Part shown: positions 55,616 to 64,000 of the stretch, in pieces
How the letters are laid out: every line of letters begins with the position of its first letter
Position numbering within the stretch: the first letter of the stretch is position 1
From: Sphingobium sp. CR2-8
GTDB taxonomy: Bacteria > Pseudomonadota > Alphaproteobacteria > Sphingomonadales > Sphingomonadaceae
DNA length: 64,000 nucleotides
Direction of reading: 5' to 3'
Assembly (NCBI RefSeq): GCF_035818615.1
Contig: NZ_JAYKZY010000002.1
Coordinates: forward strand, 560,501 to 624,500
Notes under the pieces: generated by a model
Told to the model about the DNA's origin: nothing
Seen by the model: the letters and a program-made list of their open reading frames with translations, nothing else
The model's database searches: none
Position numbers and translations under genes: made by a program

Positions 55616-55642
55616 AGCGGCCCCTAACCGGGCCGCTTTTTT
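55616..55642 (+). terminator. rpmB terminator
   Basis: AGCGGCCC (55616-55623) pairs with GGGCCGCT (55630-55637) around a six-base loop, followed by six T (55637-55642). A textbook intrinsic terminator 28 bases after rpmB. Confidence 0.93.
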
Positions 55643-55714
55643 GCGTTGGTCGAGGCATGGGTCGGTAGCCAGGCCATCCGCATTGCAGGATTTTCGCACC
55701 AATGCCGCTTTAGA

Positions 55715-55833
55715 ATATCGTCATGCCAGCGAAGACTGGCATCTTTGGCGAAGGCGCGCACCGGCAGAATTTCGTGCGCGGACCTATCATATTCTGCCGT
55801 CGCCTGAGACCCCGGCCTTCGCTGGGGTGACGG
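55715..55833 (+). repeat. Inverted palindromic repeat pair (gap 55643-55886)
   Basis: ATATCGTCATGCCAGCGAAG... (55715-55743) and an inverted unit 55803-55833 (CCTGAGACCCCGGCCTTCGC...). No gene is visible in this gap. Confidence 0.75.
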
Positions 55834-55886
55834 CGGGATGCTGGATTTAGACATGCAAGATCGAAGCATGAACGGCCGTGTCCGTC

Positions 55887-56906
55887 TCAACGCCCCTTCG
55901 CAGTCGCCGCCTCATCCATCGCAAATTTCAACAGCAGCGTCCGCTGGAAGAATTCGTGATTGTCGTCGGACACGATCCAGACGATCGGCCGCCCTTTTTC
56001 GCGGCTCACCGCCAGCCCCTCGAAATTATCGGTAAGCAGCGGCGGAGCCAGACGGGCAAGGATGCGCGCCTTGAGCTCCGCGCCCGGCTCCAACCGTTCG
56101 GGCAGGTCGATAATCGCGATCGTCGTGGTGAACAGTCGCTCCAGTGTCAGGCGGCGGTTCAGCACCAGCAGGTGCCGATCGTCCAGCGCCACCACGTCGG
56201 TCGGCCGATAGCCGGGCGGTGGCGTGTAGCGCAGATGCATCGGCGCTGGCGTGCTGGCCTCCGCCGGATCGCCGGCAAAGAGCAGACTGTCGTGCCGCCC
56301 GTCCGGGGTCATGCCCATCTCGCCGATCGCCAGAAACCGCCCGTCGGGCAGGCGCGCCAACGATTCGATCGAACCGGTCTTGGGCCAGGCCATGATCTCC
56401 GGCCAGGTCCGGCACGCCTCCACCCGCGAAAAACCGGGGGCGTAGCGGCAGATTGCCTGTTGCAGCTCGAACCCCACCCAATAACGACCCGTCGTCGGAT
56501 CGTGGGTCATCGATTCCGAATCCCACGCCCACCAGGGGCGGTGGCGGTCCTTCGCACGAATGGGGAGCGGCGCGATGAAGGGGTGCCCGTCGCCATCGCC
56601 CGGCCCGACGCGGAAGCCCATCAAAATGCCTGAATCGCTCAGGCCTAGCATATCGCCCGCCGGGGACAGCAGCAGGGCGGAAATGCCGCCAAATCCCGGG
56701 TTCGCGCTCGTCAGTTCCCATCCGCCCAGATAGGAGAGAGTGCCGACATGGTTCAGCTGTGGATCGATGCTGCTAAGCGGCAGCGCGCGGGCCGTGACCA
56801 GCAGCGCCCCGGCCTGAACTGCCTCCGGCTTGCTCATATGGGGCGCGGGCAGCAACAGGACGGCAAGGACAAGGACGATCAGGATTTGCTGCATCGTGCC
56901 TGCCAT
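55887..56906 (-). CDS. Phytase-like esterase-domain protein, exported
   Basis: A 339-residue protein with an N-terminal signal (ILIVLVLAVLLLPAP) and a phytase-like beta-propeller domain (esterase-like activity of phytase family). Markers are FGGISALLLSPAGDMLGLSDSG, WDSESMTHDPTTGRYWVGFE, SIESLARLPDGRFLAIGE, DVVALDDRHLLVLNRRL and the C-terminal DNFEGLAVSREKGRPIVWIVSDDN (quoted in part: DNFEGLAVSREKG, IVWIVSDDN). The D-N-F-E-G motif is typical. Activity unknown. The start is M1 (56906) or the ATG four codons in. Confidence 0.85.
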   Translation of the reverse strand: MAGTMQQILIVLVLAVLLLPAPHMSKPEAVQAGALLVTARALPLSSIDPQLNHVGTLSYLGGWELTSANPGFGGISALLLSPAGDMLGLSDSGILMGFRVGPGDGDGHPFIAPLPIRAKDRHRPWWAWDSESMTHDPTTGRYWVGFELQQAICRYAPGFSRVEACRTWPEIMAWPKTGSIESLARLPDGRFLAIGEMGMTPDGRHDSLLFAGDPAEASTPAPMHLRYTPPPGYRPTDVVALDDRHLLVLNRRLTLERLFTTTIAIIDLPERLEPGAELKARILARLAPPLLTDNFEGLAVSREKGRPIVWIVSDDNHEFFQRTLLLKFAMDEAATAKGR

Positions 56907-57064
56907 AGGACATAATCCGTCAGGGCGCAGCAGCGCAGTGCCGGACCGTTTGCATCTGAACGGCGGCTGTCAGCGCCATTCAGGCTCGGCTCAAGGCGAC
57001 TCGTCCATAAAGGGCTTAATCGACGGGTGACACCCAAGAGGATGGCTTTTGGAGGAGTAACGCC

Positions 57065-57508
57065 ATGAAGACGAAATTTCTTGTAAATCTGGGCGCGGCG
57101 CTGGCGATGGGCGCAGCCTCCATGGCTATCACGGCGACCCCGGCGATGGCGCGTGACGGCTATTATCGCGGCTACGACCGCGGCGACTATTATCGCGGTG
57201 GCTATGATCGCGGTGGGTATGACCGGGGTTATCGCGGGGACCGCTATTATCGTGGCGGTTACGACCGCGGCTATCGCGGTGACGGCTATTACCGCAACAA
57301 TGGCTATCGTGGCTATCGCGGCGGTTATCGCTGCCGGGACAATGGCACGGGCGGCACCATTATCGGCGCGATCGCCGGTGGCCTGCTCGGTAATGAAGTC
57401 GGCCGGGGTTCGGGCCGTTATGGCCGCCGTGGCGACGGCACGACCGGCGCCATCATCGGCGCGGGCGTAGGCGCCCTTGCCGGCCGGGCGATCGATCGCA
57501 ACTGCTAA
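57065..57508 (+). CDS. Glycine-zipper 2TM-domain protein with Tyr-Arg-Gly repeats
   Basis: An exported 147-residue protein. A signal peptide ends about TPAMA-RD (residues 28-30). Residues 31-90 are repeats of YRG, DRG and YYRGGYDRG type, strongly positive and aromatic. The C-terminal part is a glycine-zipper domain (GTIIGAIAGGLLGNEVGRGSG, GAIIGAGVGALAGRAIDR), like the Rick_17kDa/SmpA-OsmB surface antigens. GGAGGAG lies seven bases before the ATG and a terminator follows. Probably an outer-membrane-associated protein; its role is unknown. Confidence 0.88.
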   Translation: MKTKFLVNLGAALAMGAASMAITATPAMARDGYYRGYDRGDYYRGGYDRGGYDRGYRGDRYYRGGYDRGYRGDGYYRNNGYRGYRGGYRCRDNGTGGTIIGAIAGGLLGNEVGRGSGRYGRRGDGTTGAIIGAGVGALAGRAIDRNC

Positions 57509-57535
57509 GCGATCGACAAACTGAATATAACGGAA

Positions 57536-57563
57536 AGGGCCGTCCTGTGGGGCGGCCCTTTTT
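57536..57563 (+). terminator. Terminator after the glycine-zipper gene
   Basis: AGGGCCG (57536-57542) pairs with CGGCCCT (57553-57559), followed by TTTTT. The complementary A run at the left gives a weaker terminator for the convergent lipoprotein gene. Confidence 0.9.
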
Positions 57564-57582
57564 CTATGCGCCGCCGCAGTGA

Positions 57583-57822
57583 TTACGGCGCTGGTGCGTT
57601 CGGCGCAGTCCGGTTTCGGTTGGCCTGCGCCGCCGTGACCGCTGCGGGATTGAGGCCGGGATCGGCACGCGTCGCTGCCCCCGTCTGCGCATCGAGCCTG
57701 GCCGCCGCGTCGTTCAGCGCCTGCGCCTCCCCCGCGCTCACCCCGCCCACGCCATCCTGGGATCCCGATCCGCAGGCCGCCAGCATCATGATGGAAGCCA
57801 GCGCAATAGTGGTGCGGATCAT
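57583..57822 (-). CDS. Small lipoprotein, unknown
   Basis: A 79-residue lipoprotein precursor with signal MIRTTIALASIMMLAACGSG (lipobox LAAC, Cys17) and an Ala/Asp/Gly-rich mature part (SAGEAQALNDAAARLDAQTG). No family recognised. GGAGG lies eight bases before the ATG at 57822; the longer frame upstream is a shadow of the terminator region. The next gene upstream on this strand is the Ala/Asn-rich lipoprotein, separated by a terminator. Confidence 0.75.
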   Translation of the reverse strand: MIRTTIALASIMMLAACGSGSQDGVGGVSAGEAQALNDAAARLDAQTGAATRADPGLNPAAVTAAQANRNRTAPNAPAP

Positions 57823-57835
57823 CAAAGCCCCTCCA

Positions 57836-57874
57836 AAACAAAAAGGGGCCACGCCGTTGCCGGTGCGACCCCTT
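57836..57874 (-). terminator. Terminator of the Ala/Asn-rich lipoprotein gene
   Basis: On the minus strand AAGGGGTCGCACCG and CGGCGTGGCCCCTT form a 12-position stem with wobble pairs and a GCAA tetraloop, followed by TTTTTG. It lies 25 bases after the stop at 57899. Confidence 0.85.
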
Positions 57875-57898
57875 CGAACATCTTCGCTTACGCGAAAA

Positions 57899-58114
57899 TT
57901 ACATCGCGTTCGACGCGTTGTTGGTCGCGTTCGACGCAGCGTTCGCGGCATTGTCGGCTGCGTTCAGCGCAGCGTTCAGAGCGTTGTCGGCAGCGTTCGA
58001 CGCGTTCTCGGCCGAGTTGGCGGCGTTGTTGGCGGCATTTTCAGCGCCGCCCGAGCAAGCAGCCAGGCCGAGCGAAGCGGCGAGAACGAGCGAAAGAGCA
58101 ATCGACTTGGTCAT
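57899..58114 (-). CDS. Ala/Asn-rich repeat lipoprotein
   Basis: A 71-residue lipoprotein precursor: signal MTKSIALSLVLAASLGLAAC with lipobox LAAC (Cys20), then a mature part of about 50 residues made almost only of Ala, Asn, Asp and Ser in a short helical repeat (NAANNAANSAENASNAADNA... type, period 3-4). Layout resembles entericidin or a short Lpp-like helix attached to the outer membrane. The repeat suggests a coiled coil or an amphipathic rod. GAGAGGGG lies upstream of the ATG, and a terminator follows. Confidence 0.85.
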   Translation of the reverse strand: MTKSIALSLVLAASLGLAACSGGAENAANNAANSAENASNAADNALNAALNAADNAANAASNATNNASNAM

Positions 58115-58307
58115 GGGTTAAAACCCCTCTCTGAGAAAAATAAAAATGCAGACCACTCTCGGAGAAAAGCTCACCCCCCATTGCGCCTGCGCGCCGATTC
58201 GTAATGAGTTGGGCCGGGCAAGGCAATCCCATTCCTGCGGATTAAAGGGCGGATGTGCGCCATTTCGTCGCGTCCTCATCGAAAAGCGCCCGGAAAAATG
58301 ACCGTCC

Positions 58308-58335
58308 TTGACGCATATAAAGATTTCTTTATATG
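58308..58335 (+). promoter_or_regulatory. Promoter and ArsR-type operator of the methionine operon
   Basis: TTGACG (58308-58313), 16-base spacer, TATATG (58330-58335). A perfect inverted repeat ATATAAAGA-TT-TCTTTATAT (58315-58323, 58326-58334) fills the spacer and -10, so a bound regulator would block the promoter. Transcription should start near 58342, almost at the ATG at 58344, implying a leaderless message. The palindrome resembles the SahR/SAM-cycle operators I recall from other Proteobacteria. Confidence 0.7.
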
Positions 58336-58343
58336 ATGCTCCC

Positions 58344-59315
58344 ATGCATGCGGCACTTGATATCATACGGGCACTTGGCGACCCGACCCGCCTGCGCATC
58401 ATGTACCTGTTGCGGGCGATGGAGCTGGCCGTCGGGGAAATTGCGCAGGTCGTGGGGCAGAGCCAGCCGCGCGTGTCGCGTCACGTCCGCATCCTGGCGG
58501 AGGCCGGTCTGGTGGATCGCCGCAAGGAAGGCAATTGGGTGTTCTTGCGCCTGGGGAAGGCGCGGTCGGTCGCCCCATTCCTGACCCTTTTCGACCAGTT
58601 GGAGCCGTCGGAAGGCGAAGCATTGTGGCAGGCCGCCGATCTGGCACGGCTGGCGGCGGTGCGCGCGGACCGGGCGCGCGCGGCGGAGGTCTATTTCGCC
58701 GAACATGCCGAGGAATGGGATGCGATCCGGTCGCTCCACGTCGCCGAAGCGGAGGTGGAATCCGCCATGGTAGCACTGCTTGCATCCGAACCGGTCGGCC
58801 ATCTGCTCGACATCGGCACCGGCACCGGGCGCATGATCGAGCTGTTCGGCGATGCGGCGCGTCAGGTCACGGCGCTGGATCGCAGCCCGGACATGCTCCG
58901 CCTGGCGCGCGCGAAGCTGCCGCAGGATGCGGGCGACAAATATGCGCTGCTGCTGGGCGATTTTTCCGCCTTGCCGCTGGAGCCGGGCAGTGCCGACACC
59001 GTGCTGCTGCACCAGGTGCTGCATTATGCGCAGGCCCCCGAACTGGTTATCGCCGAAGCCGCGCGCGTGACGGCGCCGAACGGCCGGGTGCTGATCGCCG
59101 ATTTCGCGGCGCATGAACGGGAGGAGTTGCGGTTGCGCGATCAACATGCGCGACTGGGCTTTTCCGACGAACAGATAGACAGCTGGTTTGCGCAGGCAGG
59201 GCTTGCGCTGGAGGCGGTGGAGACGTTGCCCGGCCAGGAATTGACGGTGCAATTGTGGCTGGGACGGCGTCGGAACGCCAATGTCCTACCGATCGAAGGA
59301 CGGATTTCCGCATGA
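58344..59315 (+). CDS. ArsR-family regulator fused to a SAM-dependent methyltransferase domain
   Basis: A 323-residue protein: an N-terminal ArsR winged helix (residues 1-90: ALGDPTRLRIMYLLRAMELAVG, VGQSQPRVSRHVRILAEAGLV) and a class I methyltransferase fold (about 130-300: GHLLDIGTGTGRMIELFG motif I, VTALDRSPDMLRLAR motif II, LLGDFSALPLEPGSADTVLL). The second half likely senses SAM or SAH. It overlaps metF by four bases (ATGA) and heads the methionine operon, so autoregulation of the operon through the palindrome at 58315-58334 is likely. The ATG at 58344 fits the operator layout; one 12 codons earlier lies inside the operator and is unlikely. Confidence 0.88.
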   Translation: MHAALDIIRALGDPTRLRIMYLLRAMELAVGEIAQVVGQSQPRVSRHVRILAEAGLVDRRKEGNWVFLRLGKARSVAPFLTLFDQLEPSEGEALWQAADLARLAAVRADRARAAEVYFAEHAEEWDAIRSLHVAEAEVESAMVALLASEPVGHLLDIGTGTGRMIELFGDAARQVTALDRSPDMLRLARAKLPQDAGDKYALLLGDFSALPLEPGSADTVLLHQVLHYAQAPELVIAEAARVTAPNGRVLIADFAAHEREELRLRDQHARLGFSDEQIDSWFAQAGLALEAVETLPGQELTVQLWLGRRRNANVLPIEGRISA

Positions 59316-60217
59316 CATTCCATGATCCAGCAGCGCCGCTCTACGCGGATCTGGCGGGTGACGCCCGCGTCAGCTTCGAATTTTTCCCGCCCAAGACGGA
59401 AAAGATGGAAGCGCAGCTCTGGTCGGCGATCGAGACGCTGGCGCCCCTGGCGCCCCAATTCGTGTCCGTCACCTATGGCGCGGGCGGCTCCACGCGGGAG
59501 CGCACCCATAATACGGTGGCGCGGATCGCACAGGAAACGCCGCTGGCCGCCGCCGCGCATCTGACCTGCGTCGCCGCGAGCAAGGACGAGATTGCAGAGA
59601 TCGCCGACGCCTATTGGGACGCGGGCATACGCCACATCGTCGCGCTGCGCGGCGACCCGCCCGAAGTGGGCGGCAAGTTCGAGCCGCATCCGCAAGGCTA
59701 TACGGGCGCGGCCGACCTGGTCGAGGGCCTCATGAAGCGTCACCCCTTCGAGATTTCGGTGTCCGCCTATCCGGAGGTTCACCCCGAAGCGGCCAGCGCG
59801 CAAAGCGACCTCGACAATCTCAAGCGCAAGCTGGACGCCGGGGCGACCCGCGCGATCACGCAATTCTTCTTCTCGCCCGACGCCTATTTCCGCTTTCTCG
59901 ACAAGACGGCGGCGGCGGGCATCACCGCGGACATCGTGCCGGGGATCATGCCCATCGGTAATTTCGCCGCGACCCGGCGCATGGCCGCCATGTGCAACAC
60001 GCAGGTCCCTGACTGGATGGCGCGCCTGTTCGACGGGCTGGACGATCACCCCGCCTCACGGCAACTGGTGTCGGCGACGATCGCGGCGGACCTGTGCCGC
60101 AGCCTCTATGTCGGTGGCGTGCGCGACTTTCATTTTTACACGCTCAACCGGGCGGAACTCAGCTTTGCGATCTGCCATCTGCTGGGTTTGAGAGCCAAGG
60201 CGACAGTTGACGCTTGA
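59312..60217 (+). CDS. metF: Methylenetetrahydrofolate reductase
   Basis: Reduces 5,10-methylene-THF to 5-methyl-THF, the methyl donor for methionine synthase. The 301-residue product has VSFEFFPPKTEKMEAQLW at the N-terminus, FVSVTYGAGGSTRERT, the FAD-binding IVALRGDPP loop, SVSAYPEVHPEA, and the C-terminal DFHFYTLNRAELSFAI. The start overlaps the regulator gene stop. Downstream, an inverted repeat separates it from the homocysteine methyltransferase gene. Confidence 0.97.
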   Translation: MTFHDPAAPLYADLAGDARVSFEFFPPKTEKMEAQLWSAIETLAPLAPQFVSVTYGAGGSTRERTHNTVARIAQETPLAAAAHLTCVAASKDEIAEIADAYWDAGIRHIVALRGDPPEVGGKFEPHPQGYTGAADLVEGLMKRHPFEISVSAYPEVHPEAASAQSDLDNLKRKLDAGATRAITQFFFSPDAYFRFLDKTAAAGITADIVPGIMPIGNFAATRRMAAMCNTQVPDWMARLFDGLDDHPASRQLVSATIAADLCRSLYVGGVRDFHFYTLNRAELSFAICHLLGLRAKATVDA

Positions 60218-60233
60218 TATTGCACCATCCCCT

Positions 60234-60298
60234 CCGTTCGGTTCGAGCCTGTCGAGAACCGGTCGCGCGAGGGTTCTCGACAGGCTCGAACCGAACGG
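60234..60298 (+). repeat. Perfect 27-bp inverted repeat between metF and the methyltransferase gene
   Basis: Arms 60234-60260 and 60272-60298 are exact complements (CCGTTCGGTTCGAGCCTGTC...) around an 11-base loop. In RNA this is a very stable hairpin inside the met operon, ending 16 bases before the next start codon. Confidence 0.9.
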
Positions 60299-60314
60299 AA
60301 CGAGAGGAAAGATT

Positions 60315-61361
<1,047 letters not shown>

Positions 61362-61369
61362 TCCATAAC

Positions 61370-61452
61370 CGTCGTCCCAGCGAAAGCTGGGATCTCGTGC
61401 CTCTTGGCGCGCGCTCTAAATCGGGAGACCCCAGCCTTCGCTGGGGTGACGA
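61370..61452 (+). repeat. Inverted palindromic repeat pair between the two MetH parts
   Basis: CGTCGTCCCAGCGAAAGCTG... (61370-61397) and its inverted partner (61423-61452), ending seven bases before the metH start codon at 61460. Confidence 0.8.
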
Positions 61453-61459
61453 ACGCAAA

Positions 61460-64000
61460 ATGACCAAGACCTCCACCGCCACCTTCGTCAATATCGGCGA
61501 ACGGACCAACGTCACGGGCTCCGCCAAGTTCAAGAAGCTCATCATGGCGGGCGACTATGCCGCCGCGATCGACATCGCACGCGAGCAGGTGGAGAATGGC
61601 GCGCAGATCGTCGACGTCAACATGGACGAAGGCCTGCTCGACGCGGTCGAGGCGATGACGACCTTCCTCAAGCTCATGACGTCGGAACCGGACATCAGCC
61701 GCGTGCCGGTGATGATCGACAGTTCCAAATGGGATGTGATCGAGGCGGGATTGAAATGCGTCAGCGGCAAGCCGATCGTTAATTCGATCAGCATGAAGGA
61801 GGGCGAGGAAGCCTTTCTGGGCCACGCCCGCAAATGCATGGCCTATGGTGCCGCCGCCGTCATCATGGCCTTCGACGAGACGGGTCAGGCCGACACGCAG
61901 GCGCGCAAGGTCGAGATTTGCGAGCGCGCCTACAAGCTGCTCATGACCATCGGCTTTCCGCCTGAGGACATCATCTTCGACCCCAATATCTTCGCGGTGG
62001 CGACCGGGATCGAGGAACATAATAATTACGGCGTCGACTTCATCGAAGCCTGCCGCGAGATCAAGAAGCGCTGCCCGCATGTCCATATTTCGGGCGGCCT
62101 GTCCAACTTCTCCTTCTCCTTCCGCGGCAATGAGCCGGTGCGGCGGGCGATGCACTCCGTCTTTCTCTACCATGCGATACCCGCCGGGCTGGACATGGCG
62201 ATCGTCAACGCCGGGCAACTCGACGTCTATGACGCCATCGACCCCGCGCTGCGTCAGGCGTGCGAAGACGTGCTGCTGAACCGCGATCCCGACGCCGGGG
62301 AGCGCCTCGTCACCCTGGCCGAAAGCTATCGCGGCAAGGATGCGGCGGTCGAGAAGGCGGCGCAGGAATGGCGCGGCTGGCCGGTCGCCAAGCGGCTGGA
62401 ACATGCGCTGGTCAAGGGCATCGACATGTATGTGGTGGAGGATACGGAGGAATGCCGCCTGTCCGCCGAAAAGCCGATCCAGGTGATCGAAGGGCCGTTG
62501 ATGGACGGCATGAACGTGGTGGGCGACCTGTTCGGCGCGGGCAAGATGTTCCTGCCCCAGGTCGTGAAGTCCGCCCGCGTCATGAAGAAGGCGGTCGCGC
62601 ACCTTCTGCCCTATATCGAGGCCGCCAAGGAACCGGGCGCCAAGGGCAAGGGCAAGATCATCATGGCGACGGTCAAGGGCGACGTCCATGACATCGGCAA
62701 GAATATCGTCGGCGTGGTTCTCCAGTGCAACGGCTTCGATGTCATCGACATGGGCGTGATGGTCCCCTGGCAGGACATCATCAAGGCCGCGAACGAGAAT
62801 GACGCCGACATGATCGGCCTGTCCGGCCTTATCACGCCGTCACTGGACGAGATGGTGACGGTCGCGCAGGAAATGCAGCGCGCCAACATGACGATGCCGT
62901 TGCTGATCGGTGGGGCGACCACCTCACGCGTCCACACCGCACTGCGCATCGATCCGGCCTTTACCGGGCCGGTCGTGCATGTGCTGGACGCCAGCCGCGC
63001 CGTGGGCGTCGCCACCGCGCTGGTCTCCGAAACGCAGAAGGACGCCTTCGTCAGCAAGACCAAGGACGATTATGAACATGTCCGCGTCGCCCGCGCCAAC
63101 AAGGGGCAGAGCGCGCTGGTGCCGATCGAGGATGCCCGCGCCAACGGGTTCGAGATCGACGAGAGCCTCAAGGCCCCGCGTCCGCGCCTGCCCGGCGTGC
63201 ATCGCTTTCCAAACTGGGATCTGGCGGATCTGGTGCCCTATATCGACTGGACGCCCTTCTTCCGCGCCTGGGAACTGGCGGGCAATTATCCCGCGATCCT
63301 GACCGATGAAGTGGTCGGCGAAAGCGCGTCGAGCCTGTTCGCCGATGCGCAGGCGATGCTGGACAAGATCGTCGCCGACAAATGGTTGACCGCGCGCGGC
63401 GTGGCGGGCCTATGGCCCTGCCGCCGCGAAGGCGACGACATCATCGTCCATGTCGAGGACGAGAAACATTATACCCTCCCCATGCTGCGCCAGCAGATCC
63501 AGAAGCGGGAAGGGCGCGCCAATATGTGCCTGGCCGATTTCATCAGCCATGACGGCGATTGGATGGGCGGCTTTGCCGTGTCGATCCACGGCATCGAACC
63601 GCATCTGGCCCGCTTCAAGAACGCCATCGACGACTATTCGGACATCCTGCTCAAAGCGCTGGCCGATCGCCTCGCCGAAGCCTTCGCCGAACGGCTGCAC
63701 CATTATGTCCGCACCGCGCTCTGGGGCTATGCGGAGGGCGAGCAGCTGACCAACGAAGCGCTCATCAAAGAACAATATCGCGGCATCCGTCCCGCGCCCG
63801 GCTATCCCGCCTGCCCGGAACATAGTTTGAAACCGATCCTGTTCGAGATGCTGGACGCGCATCATGCCACGGGCGCGACCCTGACCGAAAGCTTCGCGAT
63901 GCTGCCGACGGCGGCGGTCAGCGGTTTCTATTTCGGCCATGCCCAGGCCGAATATTTCGGTGTCGCGCGCGTCGGCCGCGACCAGCTGGAAGATTATGCC
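61460..64000 (+). CDS. metH: Methionine synthase, cobalamin-dependent, C-terminal module (partial, runs off the end)
   Basis: 847 codons are visible; the gene continues past the window. It contains the methyl-THF (pterin) binding barrel ([38 protein letters not shown]), the cobalamin cap and Rossmann domain with the base-off histidine in GDVHDIGKN (407-415, His410) and [14 protein letters not shown], and the start of the SAM-binding reactivation domain (about 580 onward: [40 protein letters not shown] in part). The homocysteine module is the preceding gene. ATG at 61460 follows the palindromic repeat with no clear ribosome site. Confidence 0.95.
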   Translation, partial: MTKTSTATFVNIGERTNVTGSAKFKKLIMAGDYAAAIDIAREQVENGAQIVDVNMDEGLLDAVEAMTTFLKLMTSEPDISRVPVMIDSSKWDVIEAGLKCVSGKPIVNSISMKEGEEAFLGHARKCMAYGAAAVIMAFDETGQADTQARKVEICERAYKLLMTIGFPPEDIIFDPNIFAVATGIEEHNNYGVDFIEACREIKKRCPHVHISGGLSNFSFSFRGNEPVRRAMHSVFLYHAIPAGLDMAIVNAGQLDVYDAIDPALRQACEDVLLNRDPDAGERLVTLAESYRGKDAAVEKAAQEWRGWPVAKRLEHALVKGIDMYVVEDTEECRLSAEKPIQVIEGPLMDGMNVVGDLFGAGKMFLPQVVKSARVMKKAVAHLLPYIEAAKEPGAKGKGKIIMATVKGDVHDIGKNIVGVVLQCNGFDVIDMGVMVPWQDIIKAANENDADMIGLSGLITPSLDEMVTVAQEMQRANMTMPLLIGGATTSRVHTALRIDPAFTGPVVHVLDASRAVGVATALVSETQKDAFVSKTKDDYEHVRVARANKGQSALVPIEDARANGFEIDESLKAPRPRLPGVHRFPNWDLADLVPYIDWTPFFRAWELAGNYPAILTDEVVGESASSLFADAQAMLDKIVADKWLTARGVAGLWPCRREGDDIIVHVEDEKHYTLPMLRQQIQKREGRANMCLADFISHDGDWMGGFAVSIHGIEPHLARFKNAIDDYSDILLKALADRLAEAFAERLHHYVRTALWGYAEGEQLTNEALIKEQYRGIRPAPGYPACPEHSLKPILFEMLDAHHATGATLTESFAMLPTAAVSGFYFGHAQAEYFGVARVGRDQLEDYA

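Overview
The window is GC-rich DNA from an alphaproteobacterium, most likely a sphingomonad (Sphingobium/Sphingomonas type). The evidence is the gene content (hisZ-purA pair, serC-serA, metF followed by a methionine synthase split in two, a short LOV-HTH photoreceptor, a HWE-free LytS/LytTR pair), four-base ATGA gene overlaps, and many palindromic intergenic repeats. I cannot fix the genus from sequence alone. No phage, IS element, CRISPR array or plasmid backbone is visible; this is ordinary chromosome with one striking surface-protein locus.

Region 1 (1-1690) holds an SGNH/GDSL hydrolase, hspQ and tRNA-Ser(CGA). Region 2 (1691-20295) is a biofilm-adhesin locus: a giant BapA-like adhesin (about 3.6 thousand residues, with a 495-residue strictly alternating Asp-Ala tract and roughly 26 Ig-like modules) followed by a complete type I secretion system (TolC-like outer-membrane protein, ABC permease/ATPase, HlyD adaptor) and, translationally coupled to it, a 1017-residue protein that fuses an alpha-helical N-terminal half to a complete MurF-like amide ligase. 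That fusion is the best candidate for an undescribed system.

Region 3 (20409-25966) has a MarR-like regulator, a nitroreductase, a LOV-LuxR light-responsive regulator, dapD with a HAD nucleotidase, a LOG-family protein and an extensin-like lipoprotein. Region 4 (26042-31925) is biosynthetic: serC with a structured leader, serA, hisZ, purA. Region 5 (32028-40868) is mixed housekeeping: flavin reductase, membrane proteins, DctA-type symporter, pdxH, DnaJ-like, YihY, fabI, a DUF4160/DUF2442 pair, aroC. Region 6 (41176-48701) has a PhzF protein, a serine hydrolase, recQ, a phosphatase-like sulfurtransferase and a RelA/SpoT enzyme. Region 7 (48812-54853) holds an HxlR regulator, LytS/LytTR two-component system, parDE toxin-antitoxin with its operator, GtrA, a GT-C-like membrane protein and tadA. 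Region 8 (54907-64000) holds rpmB, a phytase-like esterase, small envelope proteins, and a methionine-cycle operon (ArsR-methyltransferase regulator, metF, homocysteine methyltransferase, cobalamin methionine synthase running off the right edge).

A data-quality point runs through the window: three genes (adhesin, recQ twice, relA/spoT) carry frameshifts, and every one is repaired by adding a single base to a homopolymer. This looks like uncorrected long-read deletion error rather than four independent mutations, so these genes are probably intact in the organism.
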